Below, piece after piece: positions 23,378 to 33,139 of a stretch of 64,000 nucleotides of DNA (within the stretch, counting starts at the first letter, position 1; each line of letters begins with the position of its first letter). Under the pieces are notes generated by a model. It had not been told where the DNA came from, did not search any database, and saw only the letters and a program-made list of their open reading frames with translations. Position numbers and translations under genes: made by a program. Origin of the DNA: Acanthosepion lycidas (lineage: Eukaryota > Mollusca > Cephalopoda > Sepiida > Sepiidae); the NCBI GenBank assembly GCA_963932145.1, contig OZ010577.1:21806964-21870963 (forward strand), read 5' to 3'.

Positions 23378-24050
23378 TTACTCCCCTTGCCCGTTTCCCA
23401 AACAGCTTCTTGCTACGTGGCCCAGCTTGTCGCACCTGTAGCAACGCATACGTCTCAGTGTTCCTCGGTTATGCGTATCCTTCGCACTGCTTCGGCTTCG
23501 GCAGTCTTTGGAGAAGTGGTTCAGTTCGCCACATTTATAGCACCTTGTGTCCTCAGTTGGTGGTGCGGGTGCTTCCACAGCTGCTGAGACAGGCTCCGCA
23601 TTGTCCTTCAGAATATTCCCAGCTCAGTGAGCCTTGATGATGCTCGTAGCAGTCGACTGGCATTGTCTGGGAGTCCTGCCAGAAAGGCACATCCTAGGAT
23701 TTGGTTGCTTGCTCCACCGGCCAGAAAGACATCTACTGTTTCATCTGGCCCAAGCCGCCATTCGGTGAACTGCCTCCAGGTGACAAAGGGGCTTGCACTG
23801 AATGCTGCATATAGAGTCTGCTTAATGTCTTCCAAGTCTGCGTCATCCCTGAGCTGCTGATATACAGCGTAAGCTCCTTTGGTGAGCCTCAGAGGGATGA
23901 CCAGTGCGGGATCCTTAACTTTACACAGCCGGCAGACCCACTCAGCCTTTTCCCACCACTCGACCACAGACGGGCCAGCGGGGGAGCCATCGAACTCTGG
24001 TATCAACTTCAAGTCAAATCTTTCCATGTTGTAATAATGGCCGAAATAGC
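23378..24050 (-). pseudogene. Gag region with two CCHC zinc knuckles (Ty3-type fossil)
   Basis: The capsid-like stretch starts MERFDLKLIPEFDG just inside the 5' LTR, with VVEWWEKAEWVC and LRLTKGAYAVYQQL. Two CX2CX4HX4C knuckles follow: CYKCGELNHFSKDC and CYRCDKLGHVARSC. Confidence 0.88.
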
Positions 24051-24051
24051 T

Positions 24052-24368
24052 TGTAGCAAGGGAGTCAAATTCGATATGGAGTGCAAGGGATGCAACTCTT
24101 TCCGCAGGAAAATGTCTGATGCAACGCAAAGCAATGGATACCGAACACGGGTGTAAACGCTTCTGCCAATTTCTCCAAGCGACCTGCTTTTATGGAGCCC
24201 AGACACTCCTCATTAGCATGCATGTAACGCGACCTTGCGAGACTGCATGAGACCGTGAATATTAAAAAGTCACAGACGCCATCTTGGACCCTTTCTTTCT
24301 TTTCTCAGCCCACAGGCCAGACAGACGCAAGGGTGTTTGGGAGGTAAGCCATTTCTATTTTCCCCACA
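24052..24368 (-). repeat. 5' LTR of the GC-rich Ty3-type element
   Basis: 317 bp, aligned gap-free to 20131-20447. The leader between LTR and gag start is very short, about 26 bp. Confidence 0.95.
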
Positions 24369-24373
24369 GATAA

Positions 24374-24699
24374 TTATAAGTAAAAAAATAATATAAAAAA
24401 CAATTGCATTAAAATTATAAAAAAATAATATTAAAATGATTATATTAAAACTGTATTAAAATATTTTTATTAAAATTATATTAAAATAACTAGATATGCT
24501 AAATGACATTAAAATTAGATTCAATTTAATATAAGTATATAAAAATTATACAAGATACTAAATTAATGAGATTAAAATTATAAAATTTAAAATTAAAATC
24601 ATATGAGAATACTTAGAATAAAATTATACTTAAATGATCTCATTGTTGGAAAGCAATGTATATATTTATATAAATATAGTTTTAAGGTATGCTATATTA
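24374..24699. repeat. TTAAAAT-rich simple DNA
   Basis: Irregular repeats of ATTAAAATTATA. The same style of sequence lies left of the LTR element at 20020-20125, so the element inserted into one such tract. Confidence 0.7.
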
Positions 24700-24800
24700 T
24701 GAGGAGTCATGGTGGAGTAATGGATAATGGTTCAGATTGAAGAATCAGAGAGCTGAGTTCAAATTCCACTCAAATCCATTACATTCACTTAATTTTTTAT
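24700..24800 (+). mobile_element. SINE type B, head only
   Basis: GGAGTCATGGTGGAGTAATG to GAGTTCAAATTCCACTC and CATTACATTCACTTA match the 7172 copy closely, then the similarity stops. Confidence 0.75.
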
Positions 24801-25039
24801 TTTTCTAGTGAAAAATGCTTTAGAATTTTGATGACTAGTATTGATAGGAGAAAAAAAATGGTAAGAGTCCAGAACTGTTACATTTAATCTCTGATATGGT
24901 AGTGAATGCTGAACTGTTTCTTCACAGGTAAAGAAGAGTCTTGAAATGAGACATGGTTCTACCAATTTAGAATACTATGAATCGAATACGTGAGTAATGA
25001 AGAAGTTCTAAGTAGGAATAACACGGTAAATGATATTTA

Positions 25040-25210
25040 GAAAGAAACAGCTTAGAGAATTTGAAACTCACAAGGCAAGAGGGATAGTGGGAAACAATGA
25101 ATAACCTACATAATAAGTTTAGGTGAAGAGATAGCAAAACAAAAAAAAAAAAGCATAGTCTTATGCAGAAGAAGTGGGGAGGAGGGTATGATGGCCTTGG
25201 GCATCAAAGA
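25040..25210 (+). pseudogene. RTE-like LINE 3' fragment
   Basis: GAAACTCACAAGGCAAGAGG and ACAATGAATAACCTACATAA match 54375-54440 and 7770-7830. Truncated. Confidence 0.55.
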
Positions 25211-25359
25211 GTGAAATGAAAACTTTTTATATTTTTTTAAAATGTCTTCCTTTTACACATTTCTCAGTATTAGGCCCTATAGGTCCCCCGACTTGAGTTT
25301 TAGGGGCATACAATCAAAGAGTTGGGCATCACCAAATGTCTGCATGCCATTAACAAAAT

Positions 25360-25475
25360 GGGATGGTAATGGAGAAAGAATTAATTAGAACAGTAAAAGA
25401 TAGGAAGTTGTGGAGTGCTATCAACACCATCTACAACAGCATGAAAGGACATGGCATATGAAAGAAAAAAAATGC
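25360..25475 (+). repeat. RTE-like 3' tail
   Basis: GGAAGTTGTGGAGTGCTATC then GAAAGGACATGGCATATGAAA and a poly-A-like end match the 3' end of this LINE family and of SINE B. Confidence 0.5.
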
Positions 25476-25679
25476 AATAACTTCATGGAAACACATCATG
25501 AACAGCTTGCAGGTTCATCATTATGGTAGATGAAATATTTGTCTCACCAATCACTACCCTCTTTGCTATACATAGATGCAAAATTACTCAAGTTATTTCA
25601 GTTCACAAGGAAAGAGGTGATGTTGAAAATTATTTGTCTAAAATAAATGCAGTTTACTTAATTAGTTCTAAAGTCTCTG

Positions 25680-25685
<6 letters not shown>

Positions 25686-25747
<62 letters not shown>

Positions 25748-25748
25748 A
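25686..25748. repeat. (TA)n(TG)n microsatellite
   Basis: A TA run followed by TG dinucleotides, at the outer end of the minus-strand PLE remnant. Confidence 0.95.
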
Positions 25749-25789
25749 TATGTTTTGAACAATAAAAGATATTAAAAAAATTAAAATTT

Positions 25790-26830
25790 GTATATTAATA
25801 TTTTTTGTTTTAGTATTTCAATTAGGTTCCTTGACGAGTTTTGCCCAGCATGGCCATCATCAAGAGAAAAAAAATTCCTGCTTGTTAGTAGCCGTGAATT
25901 ACAGGAATGAATGACTTTCTGAAGAAAATGAATTTTATCTGTAGTTTTCATTTGTCTTTTTATTGTCAATTTTGGTCAGTACTTGTGTTGATCAAACAGC
26001 CTCTTTTAAGTTGTTTTTAAGATAGAGGTTGGGGAGATTCATGCAACTCAGAATTCCCTTCTTGGTCATATTGACAGTTTTATTGGTTGCTGGAAAGGGG
26101 ATGTATGTGTGTTAAGTGTATGTTATCATTTAGTTCTTTGGGAGTGTGTATGATGTATCTAAGTGTATATATTACTATGGGTGTGTGTATAAGTGTGAGA
26201 CCTCAACATCTTTGCAAGCATGTCTGTCATGTGTGGTTGAGAAATGGGCTTGATTTATGGGGTTATATATTAATTCTATCTATCTTGTTAAATTTGTGGT
26301 TAAGCCCAACTGGACAAAGTGTTTTGAGGTGCAAAATCTTTTTGTTTTCATGTTCCTCTAGAATTTTTCTTATATTAACCTTTCTGTCTATTTCTATTTT
26401 TTCAATTATAGTGAATTTGGCATAGCTTTTAAAATCATGTTTTTCTAGGTGGAAATGTTCTTCTACAGTAAATTATCTTTCTTGGGGAGTCGACTTGATC
26501 TGGTTATGATTATTATTAATTCTCTAGTGAAAGGGCCATTCACATATTACCACATATTGTTTCTGGCATAGTGTGCATTCTAGGAGGTAAATTATGTTAT
26601 GACTTCTACAGAGAGTCATGGTAGATTTTGAAAGTAGATTTAGTGACTAAGCTAGTGAATGAATTGGTGTGTCTAATGTGGTTACAGCATAAGCTCATTT
26701 TGTTCTTACAAGGTTTGGAAAAATCCTGTTGTTTTTATTTTTGTTCGATTACAGATTACCTTATCTTAAATTTGGTTACTGCCTATAATTTCCTAAAGGT
26801 TCTTAGGTTTACAATATGCTAGAAGGCCGG
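25790..26830 (-). pseudogene. Penelope-like element, GIY-YIG endonuclease and 3' end (remnant 1)
   Basis: The minus strand reads SHNIIYLLECTLCQKQYV near 26570-26620 followed by INN-type sequence, the YL..C..C...YVG.....R..NH form of GIY-YIG used by one PLE group. RKILEEHENK-type and LNHKFNK sequence follow. The hairpin module (CTTGATGATGGCC with GGGCAAAAC) sits near 25838-25866, close to the end. The catalytic Gly after YV is replaced, and several stops are present. No reverse transcriptase is joined to it. Confidence 0.6.
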
Positions 26831-26865
26831 GTTTCGCAAACAAAATTTTTAGGTCTGGTTTGAGA

Positions 26866-26873
<8 letters not shown>

Positions 26874-26910
<37 letters not shown>
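26874..26910. repeat. (TA)n microsatellite
   Basis: Lies between the two PLE endonuclease remnants. Confidence 0.95.
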
Positions 26911-26912
<2 letters not shown>

Positions 26913-26934
26913 GGAAATTGTATGACAAAGTGTG

Positions 26935-27406
26935 AAAAAGTTTACTTGTGATGTGTTTCGTGCTTCAGATTATGTTAGTAAGACTATACATGCCCATGAC
27001 AGAGGCATGCTGGGAATTTTAGAAATTTTTTTTTTATCTACCCAAATTCATTTAGTCTTTCTCCTCTCATCAATTTTATGAGTACATATTCAATGCTTTG
27101 ATATTAGAAGATCTGCCAGGAATGATGAAATGTTGTAAGACCCAGGGTGCAAATTTACTGTAGATGACCTTGTGATTAAAGGGCTCTCAAGACATTTATG
27201 TTGTAGTGAAATATTTTCTTCTTTGATAAAAATAGCATTTTTAATGTTAAAATTTTGGTCAGTCTTCTTCTGGTGGGAAACCAATGCATTTGATGTATTA
27301 TTTTGTAAAATATCCCTTTTGTGTTCATGTAATCTTTTATTTAGGTTCGTTGAGTTTTCTCGTATGTATTTTTTGTGGCAATTATTAAATGTGATGGAGT
27401 AAATTC

Positions 27407-27420
<14 letters not shown>
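26935..27420 (-). pseudogene. Penelope-like element, GIY-YIG endonuclease (remnant 2)
   Basis: The minus strand (27090-27420) reads FGIYSITFNNCHKKYI then NLNKRLHEHKRDI, NALVSH and ISLQHKCLESPLITRS. This is the GIY...YIG.....L..R..EH..DI domain of PLE proteins, with the second block's Gly changed. The 5' side is cut by a TA microsatellite at 27409, so the reverse transcriptase is absent. The 3' side at 26945-26975 has CTGAAGCACGAAAC, a decayed hairpin module. Confidence 0.8.

Positions 27421-27455
<35 letters not shown>
27409..27455. repeat. (TA)n microsatellite
   Basis: Boundary between PLE remnant 2 and a LINE fragment. Confidence 0.95.
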
Positions 27456-27461
<6 letters not shown>

Positions 27462-27469
27462 GAACAACG

Positions 27470-28060
27470 GAAGTCATCCAAAAGAAGCCAGTAAAGCTAC
27501 TAAGACACAAAGGGTTACTGGGTGTGGAAGAATTAGGAACAGAAACATTAATAATGAGCAGGAAAAGAAAAAGAGTCCTCAGGAGGACAGTAGATAGGGA
27601 TTGACATTGCATTTACATTTTTGATGATTAAAGTTGGCTGTAACTGGAATGTAGTTCCACAAGTGAGAAAAGAAACTGTCAGCAAAGAATTTACAGTTTG
27701 ATCTAGCCTGTAAATAGATGAGATCTCAAAGCCAGTCTAGTACTATGCTTAAATTCAAAAAGTCTAGGTATGAGAGTAAAGACCTCATCCAAACAATTAC
27801 CATGAAGGTATTTATAGAAAAGGCAAAGGGAGGCAACCTTATGACAGTATTAAAGTGACTGGAGCTGAGATACCAGATCAGGACTAATAATATTGGTGAT
27901 TCTTTTTTAGATTTTATCAAGGAGCTCTAGATAAATAGCAGGGGTATCGGACCATATTCAAAGCATGGATGAATGGTAGAATTACAGATATGCATGCAAG
28001 ACAGATTCTGCAGAGAAAAATTGTCTCACATGACAGTGAAAATATATAGACATTATCTCT
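27470..28060 (-). pseudogene. CR1/Jockey-like LINE, C-terminal end and 3' UTR
   Basis: The minus strand carries the ARSNCKFFADSFFSHLWNYIP block, equivalent to FYSNSFFPRT..LWNSLP, then ends near CTTTGTGTCTTAGTAGC, as in 33140. Upstream residues match the HHCIEYC..IWS segment at about 27940-28000. Decayed. Confidence 0.7.
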
Positions 28061-28481
28061 CTCCTACAGTCAACCTCACCTTATTTAACAGTGGAAATGG
28101 AGTTTTTTAAAAATAAAAAGATGCACATGCTAAATCCAGTTGCACTCAACGTGTGAAGGCTTGGAATAAATGCCCATAGGCAACACAAAAATAAAATACA
28201 ACTTAAACAGTCAAACCATGAAGAAAACTAACACCACCAAAAACAAAAACCCCTTGAAAATGACTGAAAATGCTTGGGACAATGAAAATTACAGAAAATT
28301 TCTGTACTCCTTTACAATGGCCAGAAGAGTAGCTGAAAATGTTTAATGTATGAAAACTTTGTGCTCCAGTATGTAAACTAAATAAAAATCAAAAAATATA
28401 CAAGGAATATCTTTGTCATTAACTTTTTATATAAAGAACATACGTGGATAATTACAATCTATCAACCTCTCTCTTACTTTT
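28061..28481. other. Unassigned DNA
   Basis: AAAATGACTGAAAATGCTTG-type sequence, not assigned. Confidence 0.4.

Positions 28482-28507
<26 letters not shown>
28482..28507. repeat. (TA)n microsatellite
   Basis: Directly precedes the Tc1-like end. Confidence 0.9.
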
Positions 28508-28512
<5 letters not shown>

Positions 28513-28890
28513 CACTACAGTTCAAAAGTTTGAAGCCACCCCCAGAATTAGCATAGGATGAAATTGACAGAAGAATGAAACCTTTACATCCAAAAAGCAA
28601 AAAGTTCTTCATGTCACTGAAATGAAATCAATTATCAAACTTATACTTTGAGAAACTTATGCAATGAATACCAAAAATTTGTGCTGCAGTAATCAATGCT
28701 AAAAGAGGATATTTTGAAGAGAGCAAAATTCATGCAGCAACATGAGGGACAAAATATAAAATTTGATATTTTCAGGGATGCTACTTTATGACCTACTGAT
28801 TCAAAAGCGATAAAGTTCCCAACAGTCCCTACTAAGCTAAATGTTAAGAAGCTCAAAATCCAAGATGGCTGCCTCTGCCAAGGCGACACT
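28513..28890 (-). mobile_element. Possible Tc1-like transposon end
   Basis: CACTACAGTTCAAAAGTTTG resembles the outer sequence of many Tc1 elements and stands next to a TA run. The rest resembles the non-coding side of such elements, and no DDE block is visible. A truncated copy is the best guess. Confidence 0.4.
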
Positions 28891-29250
28891 TATAACTATT
28901 TAATCATTCAGCTCGCAAACCTGCGTAATACCTCTTTTCCAATTAATTTGATGATGGGAAATCCAATTATTACCTTATTTTTAAGATATAAGAACAACCT
29001 GACCTAAGAAATAGATTAAAACCTAAACAGTATAGAGAACACACTAATTTACTATAGGTAGAATGAATATCTTAAAACAATGTATGCTTCGATATCTAAT
29101 GAATCTATATAAAGAAGGTGCAGCAGCTGCTATACTGTGATCGTGTTGAATTTGAGTTTTATGAGTACTGCTGAAATTGTGCAAACAGTTAAATGCATGT
29201 GGTCGTTCTGTCATTTCAAATTATTATCAACAGGGGAAGGATTCATACAA
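28891..29250. other. Unassigned DNA
   Basis: Nothing recognised. Confidence 0.4.
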
Positions 29251-29640
29251 TTAACAGTTGGAACATATTTCCATGCAGTTTAATCCTGATTTTCTGCACA
29301 TGCATCTTTTGCAACATCCTGTCTTGCATCCACATGAAATCATGTGTAAGATATGTGGAGGAGCTGAGGTTTTGTCCTTAAATATTGGATGTAGCATGCC
29401 ATCACAGAGCTGCCAGACCCACATGATTGGCTCCAATTGTCCTGGGTTCCCTAGCCACTCCTGAACTGCAAAGTAATCACGATATGCGTGGAATTTGGCT
29501 GTTGAAGATGTTGGAGGAATGCTGGTAAGGTCAAACACTGAAAGCGACGTCTTCTTCAAATACAAGATAAATCTCAGCTTGTCTAGAGCTGTTGAGTGAG
29601 CATTTGTACAATACATCTTAAGATGAAACATCTCACCAGA
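29251..29640 (-). pseudogene. Cys-rich CXC-domain protein, C-terminal fragment
   Basis: About 126 codons read to a stop at 29251. The order is SLSVFDLTSIPPTSSTAKFHAYRDYFAVQEWLG, then VWQLCDGMLHPIFKDKTSAPPHIL, then CGCKTGCCKRCMCRKSGLNC and CSNC. The last part is a Tesmin/TSO1-like CXC cysteine cluster at residues about 99-126. The same PPTS.A...H..R.Y..VQ.WLG...HP...D..PAP order with a final Cys cluster recurs in large, poorly characterised invertebrate protein families. The function is unknown: it may be a multi-copy host gene or cargo of a mobile element. Upstream coding sequence could not be followed past about 29640. Confidence 0.6.
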
Positions 29641-29714
29641 TCTGGCAATGTTATCATATGTTGCATCTGGACTTTTGAAGACATCAAAGATCTGCCAGTC
29701 ATCTCAGACAAGCA

Positions 29715-29775
29715 CTTTTACAATGCAAACATCATACCAACTGTACCACAGGCCTCAGTGATGAAGACACAATCT
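29715..29775 (+). repeat. Inverted-repeat arm (partner 30030-30092)
   Basis: CAAACATCATACCAACTGTA and CCACAGGCCTCAGTGATGAA read in reverse inside the MITE at 30032-30085. Confidence 0.85.
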
Positions 29776-29927
29776 AGACTTGATATAGCACCACAAACTC
29801 ACTCTGTTCCACAGCGATACTTACCCAAGTATATGGATAACATCGGAACAGTGCCCCAAGAGCCATGTCAGCTTATTGGCACTTAGCCACTCCTCACAAG
29901 CATTAGCTGAGTCAAGAAAGGATATAC

Positions 29928-30242
29928 AGTGAAGAAATTTGTGGGGAATTAGACTAATAATATATAGTAATTCATTGAGTCCAGAATAATCTTCAACAGA
30001 ATGCAGAAATAACTGGGCAACCTAGTTTGTGTCTTCTTCGTCACTGAGGCCTGTGGTATAGTTGGTATGATGTTTGCGTTGTATCAAAACAGTCGGGGTT
30101 TCAATTTTCGGTAGTGGATGTGCACTTCTGATGATTTCAAATAGGTTGAAACAGCCGTCCAGTGCTTTCTGCATTCTGTTGAAGATTATTCTGGGCTCGA
30201 TGAATTACTATATATGATTAGTCTAAATCCCCCTAAATTTCT

Positions 30243-30247
<5 letters not shown>
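29928..30247. mobile_element. Fold-back MITE, about 90-bp arms
   Basis: The left arm AGTGAAGAAATTTGTGGGG to CAGAATGCAGAAA (29928-30018) pairs with 30155-30247, with roughly ten mismatches. The ends (CAGTGAAG and CTTCACT) next to TA suggest a Tc1/mariner-type non-autonomous element. The interior holds the inverse of 29715-29775. The right end abuts a TA microsatellite. Confidence 0.8.

Positions 30248-30273
<26 letters not shown>
30248..30273. repeat. (TA)n microsatellite
   Basis: Between the fold-back MITE and the perfect palindrome. Confidence 0.9.
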
Positions 30274-30277
<4 letters not shown>

Positions 30278-30316
30278 ATTTCTCCGATTTAACCAGTAGA
30301 GAAGACAATATTTATG

Positions 30317-30675
30317 AATAAAAATGACAATAGGAAAACTGGTAATTGCTGACGCGTTTCGTCCAATGTGGACTTTATCAAAGCAAAATACGAAAATGAA
30401 ATTAAATGAACAAAGTAACTAATAAAAACAAAAACAGAATGTACCTAGCAACTGGAATGTAGAGAAACGCTATTTTCATATTTTTAACTGAAAAATAATA
30501 TCAGTTAAAAATATGAAAATAGCGTTTCTCTACATTCCAGTTGCTAGGTACATTCTGTTTTTGTTTTTATTAGTTACTTTGTTCATTTAATTTCATTTTC
30601 GTATTTTGCTTTGATAAAGTCCACATTGGACGAAACGCGTCAGCAATTACCAGTTTTCCTATTGTCATTTTTATT
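30317..30675. repeat. Perfect inverted repeat, two 175-bp arms
   Basis: Arms 30317-30491 and 30501-30675 are identical on reading base by base. The spacer is AAAATAATA. The centre lies at 30496. Each arm has GTCCACATTGGACGAAACGC (reverse strand in the left arm, forward in the right). A diverged single arm occurs at 4693-4880. The flanks differ on the two sides. Transcribed, it would form a 175-bp hairpin. Confidence 0.97.
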
Positions 30676-30687
30676 TATATATATATA

Positions 30688-30711
30688 AAAATTATATAAG
30701 AAATACCTTTG

Positions 30712-30780
<69 letters not shown>

Positions 30781-30812
30781 TATAAGAAATACCTTTGTTA
30801 TATATATATATG
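30688..30812. repeat. Duplicated flank around a (TA)n run
   Basis: ATTATATAAGAAATACCTTT plus GTTATATATA occurs at about 30690-30722 and again at about 30777-30811, with the long TA run between. It is a simple tandem duplication with an 86-bp offset. Confidence 0.9.
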
Positions 30813-31844
30813 GTAAATAAATAAGTCCATTGCCTGACATATATTTAGTTATCTGAATTTTGATCTGAAATTATCACTGTATAATCTTCAAAATATATGA
30901 TTAATTTTCAACACTCAATCTTCTTCCTGGTTAATGTACTAATGTTGAAGAATAGATATTCATTGTATAAAATAAATGCATTCTCTCATAAGGCTACAAA
31001 CTTACAACCTACATTTATCATAGAAATAAGATAATAATTAAAATAAAACAAAAATTTGCAACAAGTAAATCATAAAGTTTTTTGTAGGTTGGTGTAAAGA
31101 TGAAAAATAAATCTGCAAATTTCTTTTCATATATACATACATATATTTCCATAAATTTCACTATATTAATAAAGTGGTATTTTTATTCATTGTTAAAAAG
31201 ATAATATTATATGCTCGCAATGAATTTTAAGACAAAAATAGGCTTTTATATATATAGTTTTCAATCACTTTGGGATGACTAAATTATCATAATATTTAAT
31301 TTTAAAATAAAATCATATTACTCAGATCAGAACAAAGAATAATTTCTCTGTGTGTATGTGTGTGTGAAGCCTGCATATGATTGTACACATATCTTATTAC
31401 CTTAAATGGAAGTGCTGCTGCTACCACTCCAGTCAGTTCATTTGTGCTTATTATTTTGACACACATTGCAATGATCAGCTTTTAAACAATTGAGTTATTC
31501 TTGTTATCATAGAAAGTTGACAATTCAGTATTAAGAATAGTGTCATTTTATACTTGTTTTATGTAATTTTGCGTTATGCAATAATTATAATAATAGAACA
31601 AGATTTTCTCCTTCATCTTCAGGATTGTAATTATTATTTTAAAAGATACATTGTCATTGGATCCTTTATCGAAGTATCTAATTAGCAAATTTGGCTGATT
31701 TTTTTTCTCACAGCATCAGGTTATTATAATTAACACTGAAAAGCAAACTTAGCTTTTTATGCTGAAACCAAATGATTATCAGCAAAATGTTTATTTTGAA
31801 ACGTCTACTTTGGTACGCAGATCTTATATACACTGTGTCTCAAT
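30813..31844. other. AT-rich DNA, nothing recognised
   Basis: No coding stretch, RNA gene or repeat family is recognised. Confidence 0.45.
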
Positions 31845-32480
31845 AAAACATAGGTAATCATGGCTCTTCACATCTTCCTTTCCTTTGTAAGTCTAAGATT
31901 ATGTTTGTCTCTTCACTATGTCTCCTAGTATCTGTTCACCCATCTATTTACACAAGCTTATTAAGTAGGTTGATCATGGCTCTCCACAGCTTCCTTTCAT
32001 TTGTAGCTCTAAGATAATGTTTGTCCCTTCACTATGTCTCCCAGTACCTGTTCAGCTATCTATTTACAAAAGCTAGCTAGTTAGGTTAGATGCTGTTGGC
32101 TCCTGCTCCTCTTGCCTTCAATATGTCCTGTGAGTGTTAAATTCTCCTAGCCTGCTTTTCTTATTATGAATCCCAGGAATTACAATTGTCTCTGTCTGAT
32201 TCTAAATAAAAGTGTCCCTTTTCTTTGCATTTTCCTTAGAACTCTCTCATTGCTCACATGTTCCATCTGTGATATTCTCAGTATCCTTCTGTAGAACCAC
32301 ATCTCTTTTGCTTGAAGTTTCATTTTTATGTGTGAGTAAATTGCTATATAGGAGGAGGGATATTACATAGTAATTCAGCACGGATTTCTTTGTTTTTAAC
32401 AAAATTTTCATTTTTCTTAATAGTTTGTTTAGCTTTTGGAATGCATATTTTGCTGTCCCAATGCATCCTCGGATTTCCAT
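31845..32480 (-). pseudogene. RTE-like LINE, C-terminal part
   Basis: The minus strand (32247-32492) reads MEIRGCIGTAKYAFQKLNKLLR, then ILLKTKKSVLNYYVISLLLYSN. This is the I..RI..A..AF..L..LL.....S..TK..VL..YV.S.LLYG thumb-like region after the reverse transcriptase palm. The last 230 bp hold a tandem duplication of the 3' end (31855-31970 and 31972-32090), both with GGCTCTTCACA/GGCTCTCCACA. Frameshifted. Confidence 0.75.
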
Positions 32481-32494
32481 CCCATTTATCAATA

Positions 32495-32815
32495 TATATT
32501 TACACTATTTCCATTGTCTGTACTGTCGTCCTCATCTTTATTGCCACATTCTCAACATTTTTGCCATTGTATGCACTAGCTTCCTTCAGGTGATATCTGA
32601 TGGAATTTCCAACCAAACATTTTATTTATCCCACAGGGGTAGATTTGTTCTAATTCCACATGCCATACTTTTGGATATCTCAGTTTTAGTCAATTCCCTT
32701 GATAACTTAACGCTCTAAGTTTTTGTTCTCTCTGCTATGGTCAGGGATTGAACTGACAATTCTTTCGGTCAAGTTGCTTTTGGATCAATCAAACAACATT
32801 TTTATCCACAGTTCA
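32495..32815 (-). mobile_element. tRNA-derived SINE, type A
   Basis: The minus strand has a decayed head with B-box-like CAGTTCAATCCC (near 32745), then a body, then CACCTGAAGGAAGCTAGTG and GATGAGGACGACAGTACAG at the 3' end. Same layout as 60820-61105. Confidence 0.65.
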
Positions 32816-33139
32816 AACAATGTAAATAGTTATGATACATCATTTCATTATTACTGTCATGATTTTAATTTCTCACTTTAATCTCTACAGTTGTGGTTTT
32901 GTGTTCAAAACATCTATGCTTAATAAAAAAAAATATCAATGAAAAAGCTGGCAATGGTCAGCAAGATAGTCAAGCAGATTATTAAACTAAGAATAAATTT
33001 GCTCCTCACAAAGTATTCCATACTTGTGGTCTTGTACCAAACTAAGCTTATTCGTTATAATCTGTAGTGGGAATGACTCCAAAATACTTCTCCCCTCCCC
33101 AATTTATAGGCAAAACCACACAGATCCATTTTTTTTTTC
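32816..33139. other. AT-rich DNA, nothing recognised
   Basis: No family recognised. Confidence 0.4.

Larger units (their letters stand above)
20126..24373 (-). mobile_element. Ty3-type LTR retrotransposon, GC-rich (fossil)
   Basis: An about 4.2-kb element read on the minus strand. Two 317-bp LTRs start and end TG...CA, and a 5-bp target duplication GATAA flanks it (20126-20130 and 24369-24373). The internal order is gag, two CCHC knuckles, protease, reverse transcriptase, RNase H, integrase, which is Ty3 order. It is structurally complete but broken, with several breaks. Hand comparison of the LTRs gives about 21 differences in 317 positions (about 6.6 percent), mostly C/T and G/A, so it is moderately young for this window. 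Its GC content is far above the flanks. A diverged relative lies at 43497-45786. Confidence 0.92.

Noticed and set aside
21332-23637. Several plus-strand open frames across the GC-rich LTR element
   Set aside because: They are antisense shadows of the minus-strand gag-pol region, kept open by high GC content.
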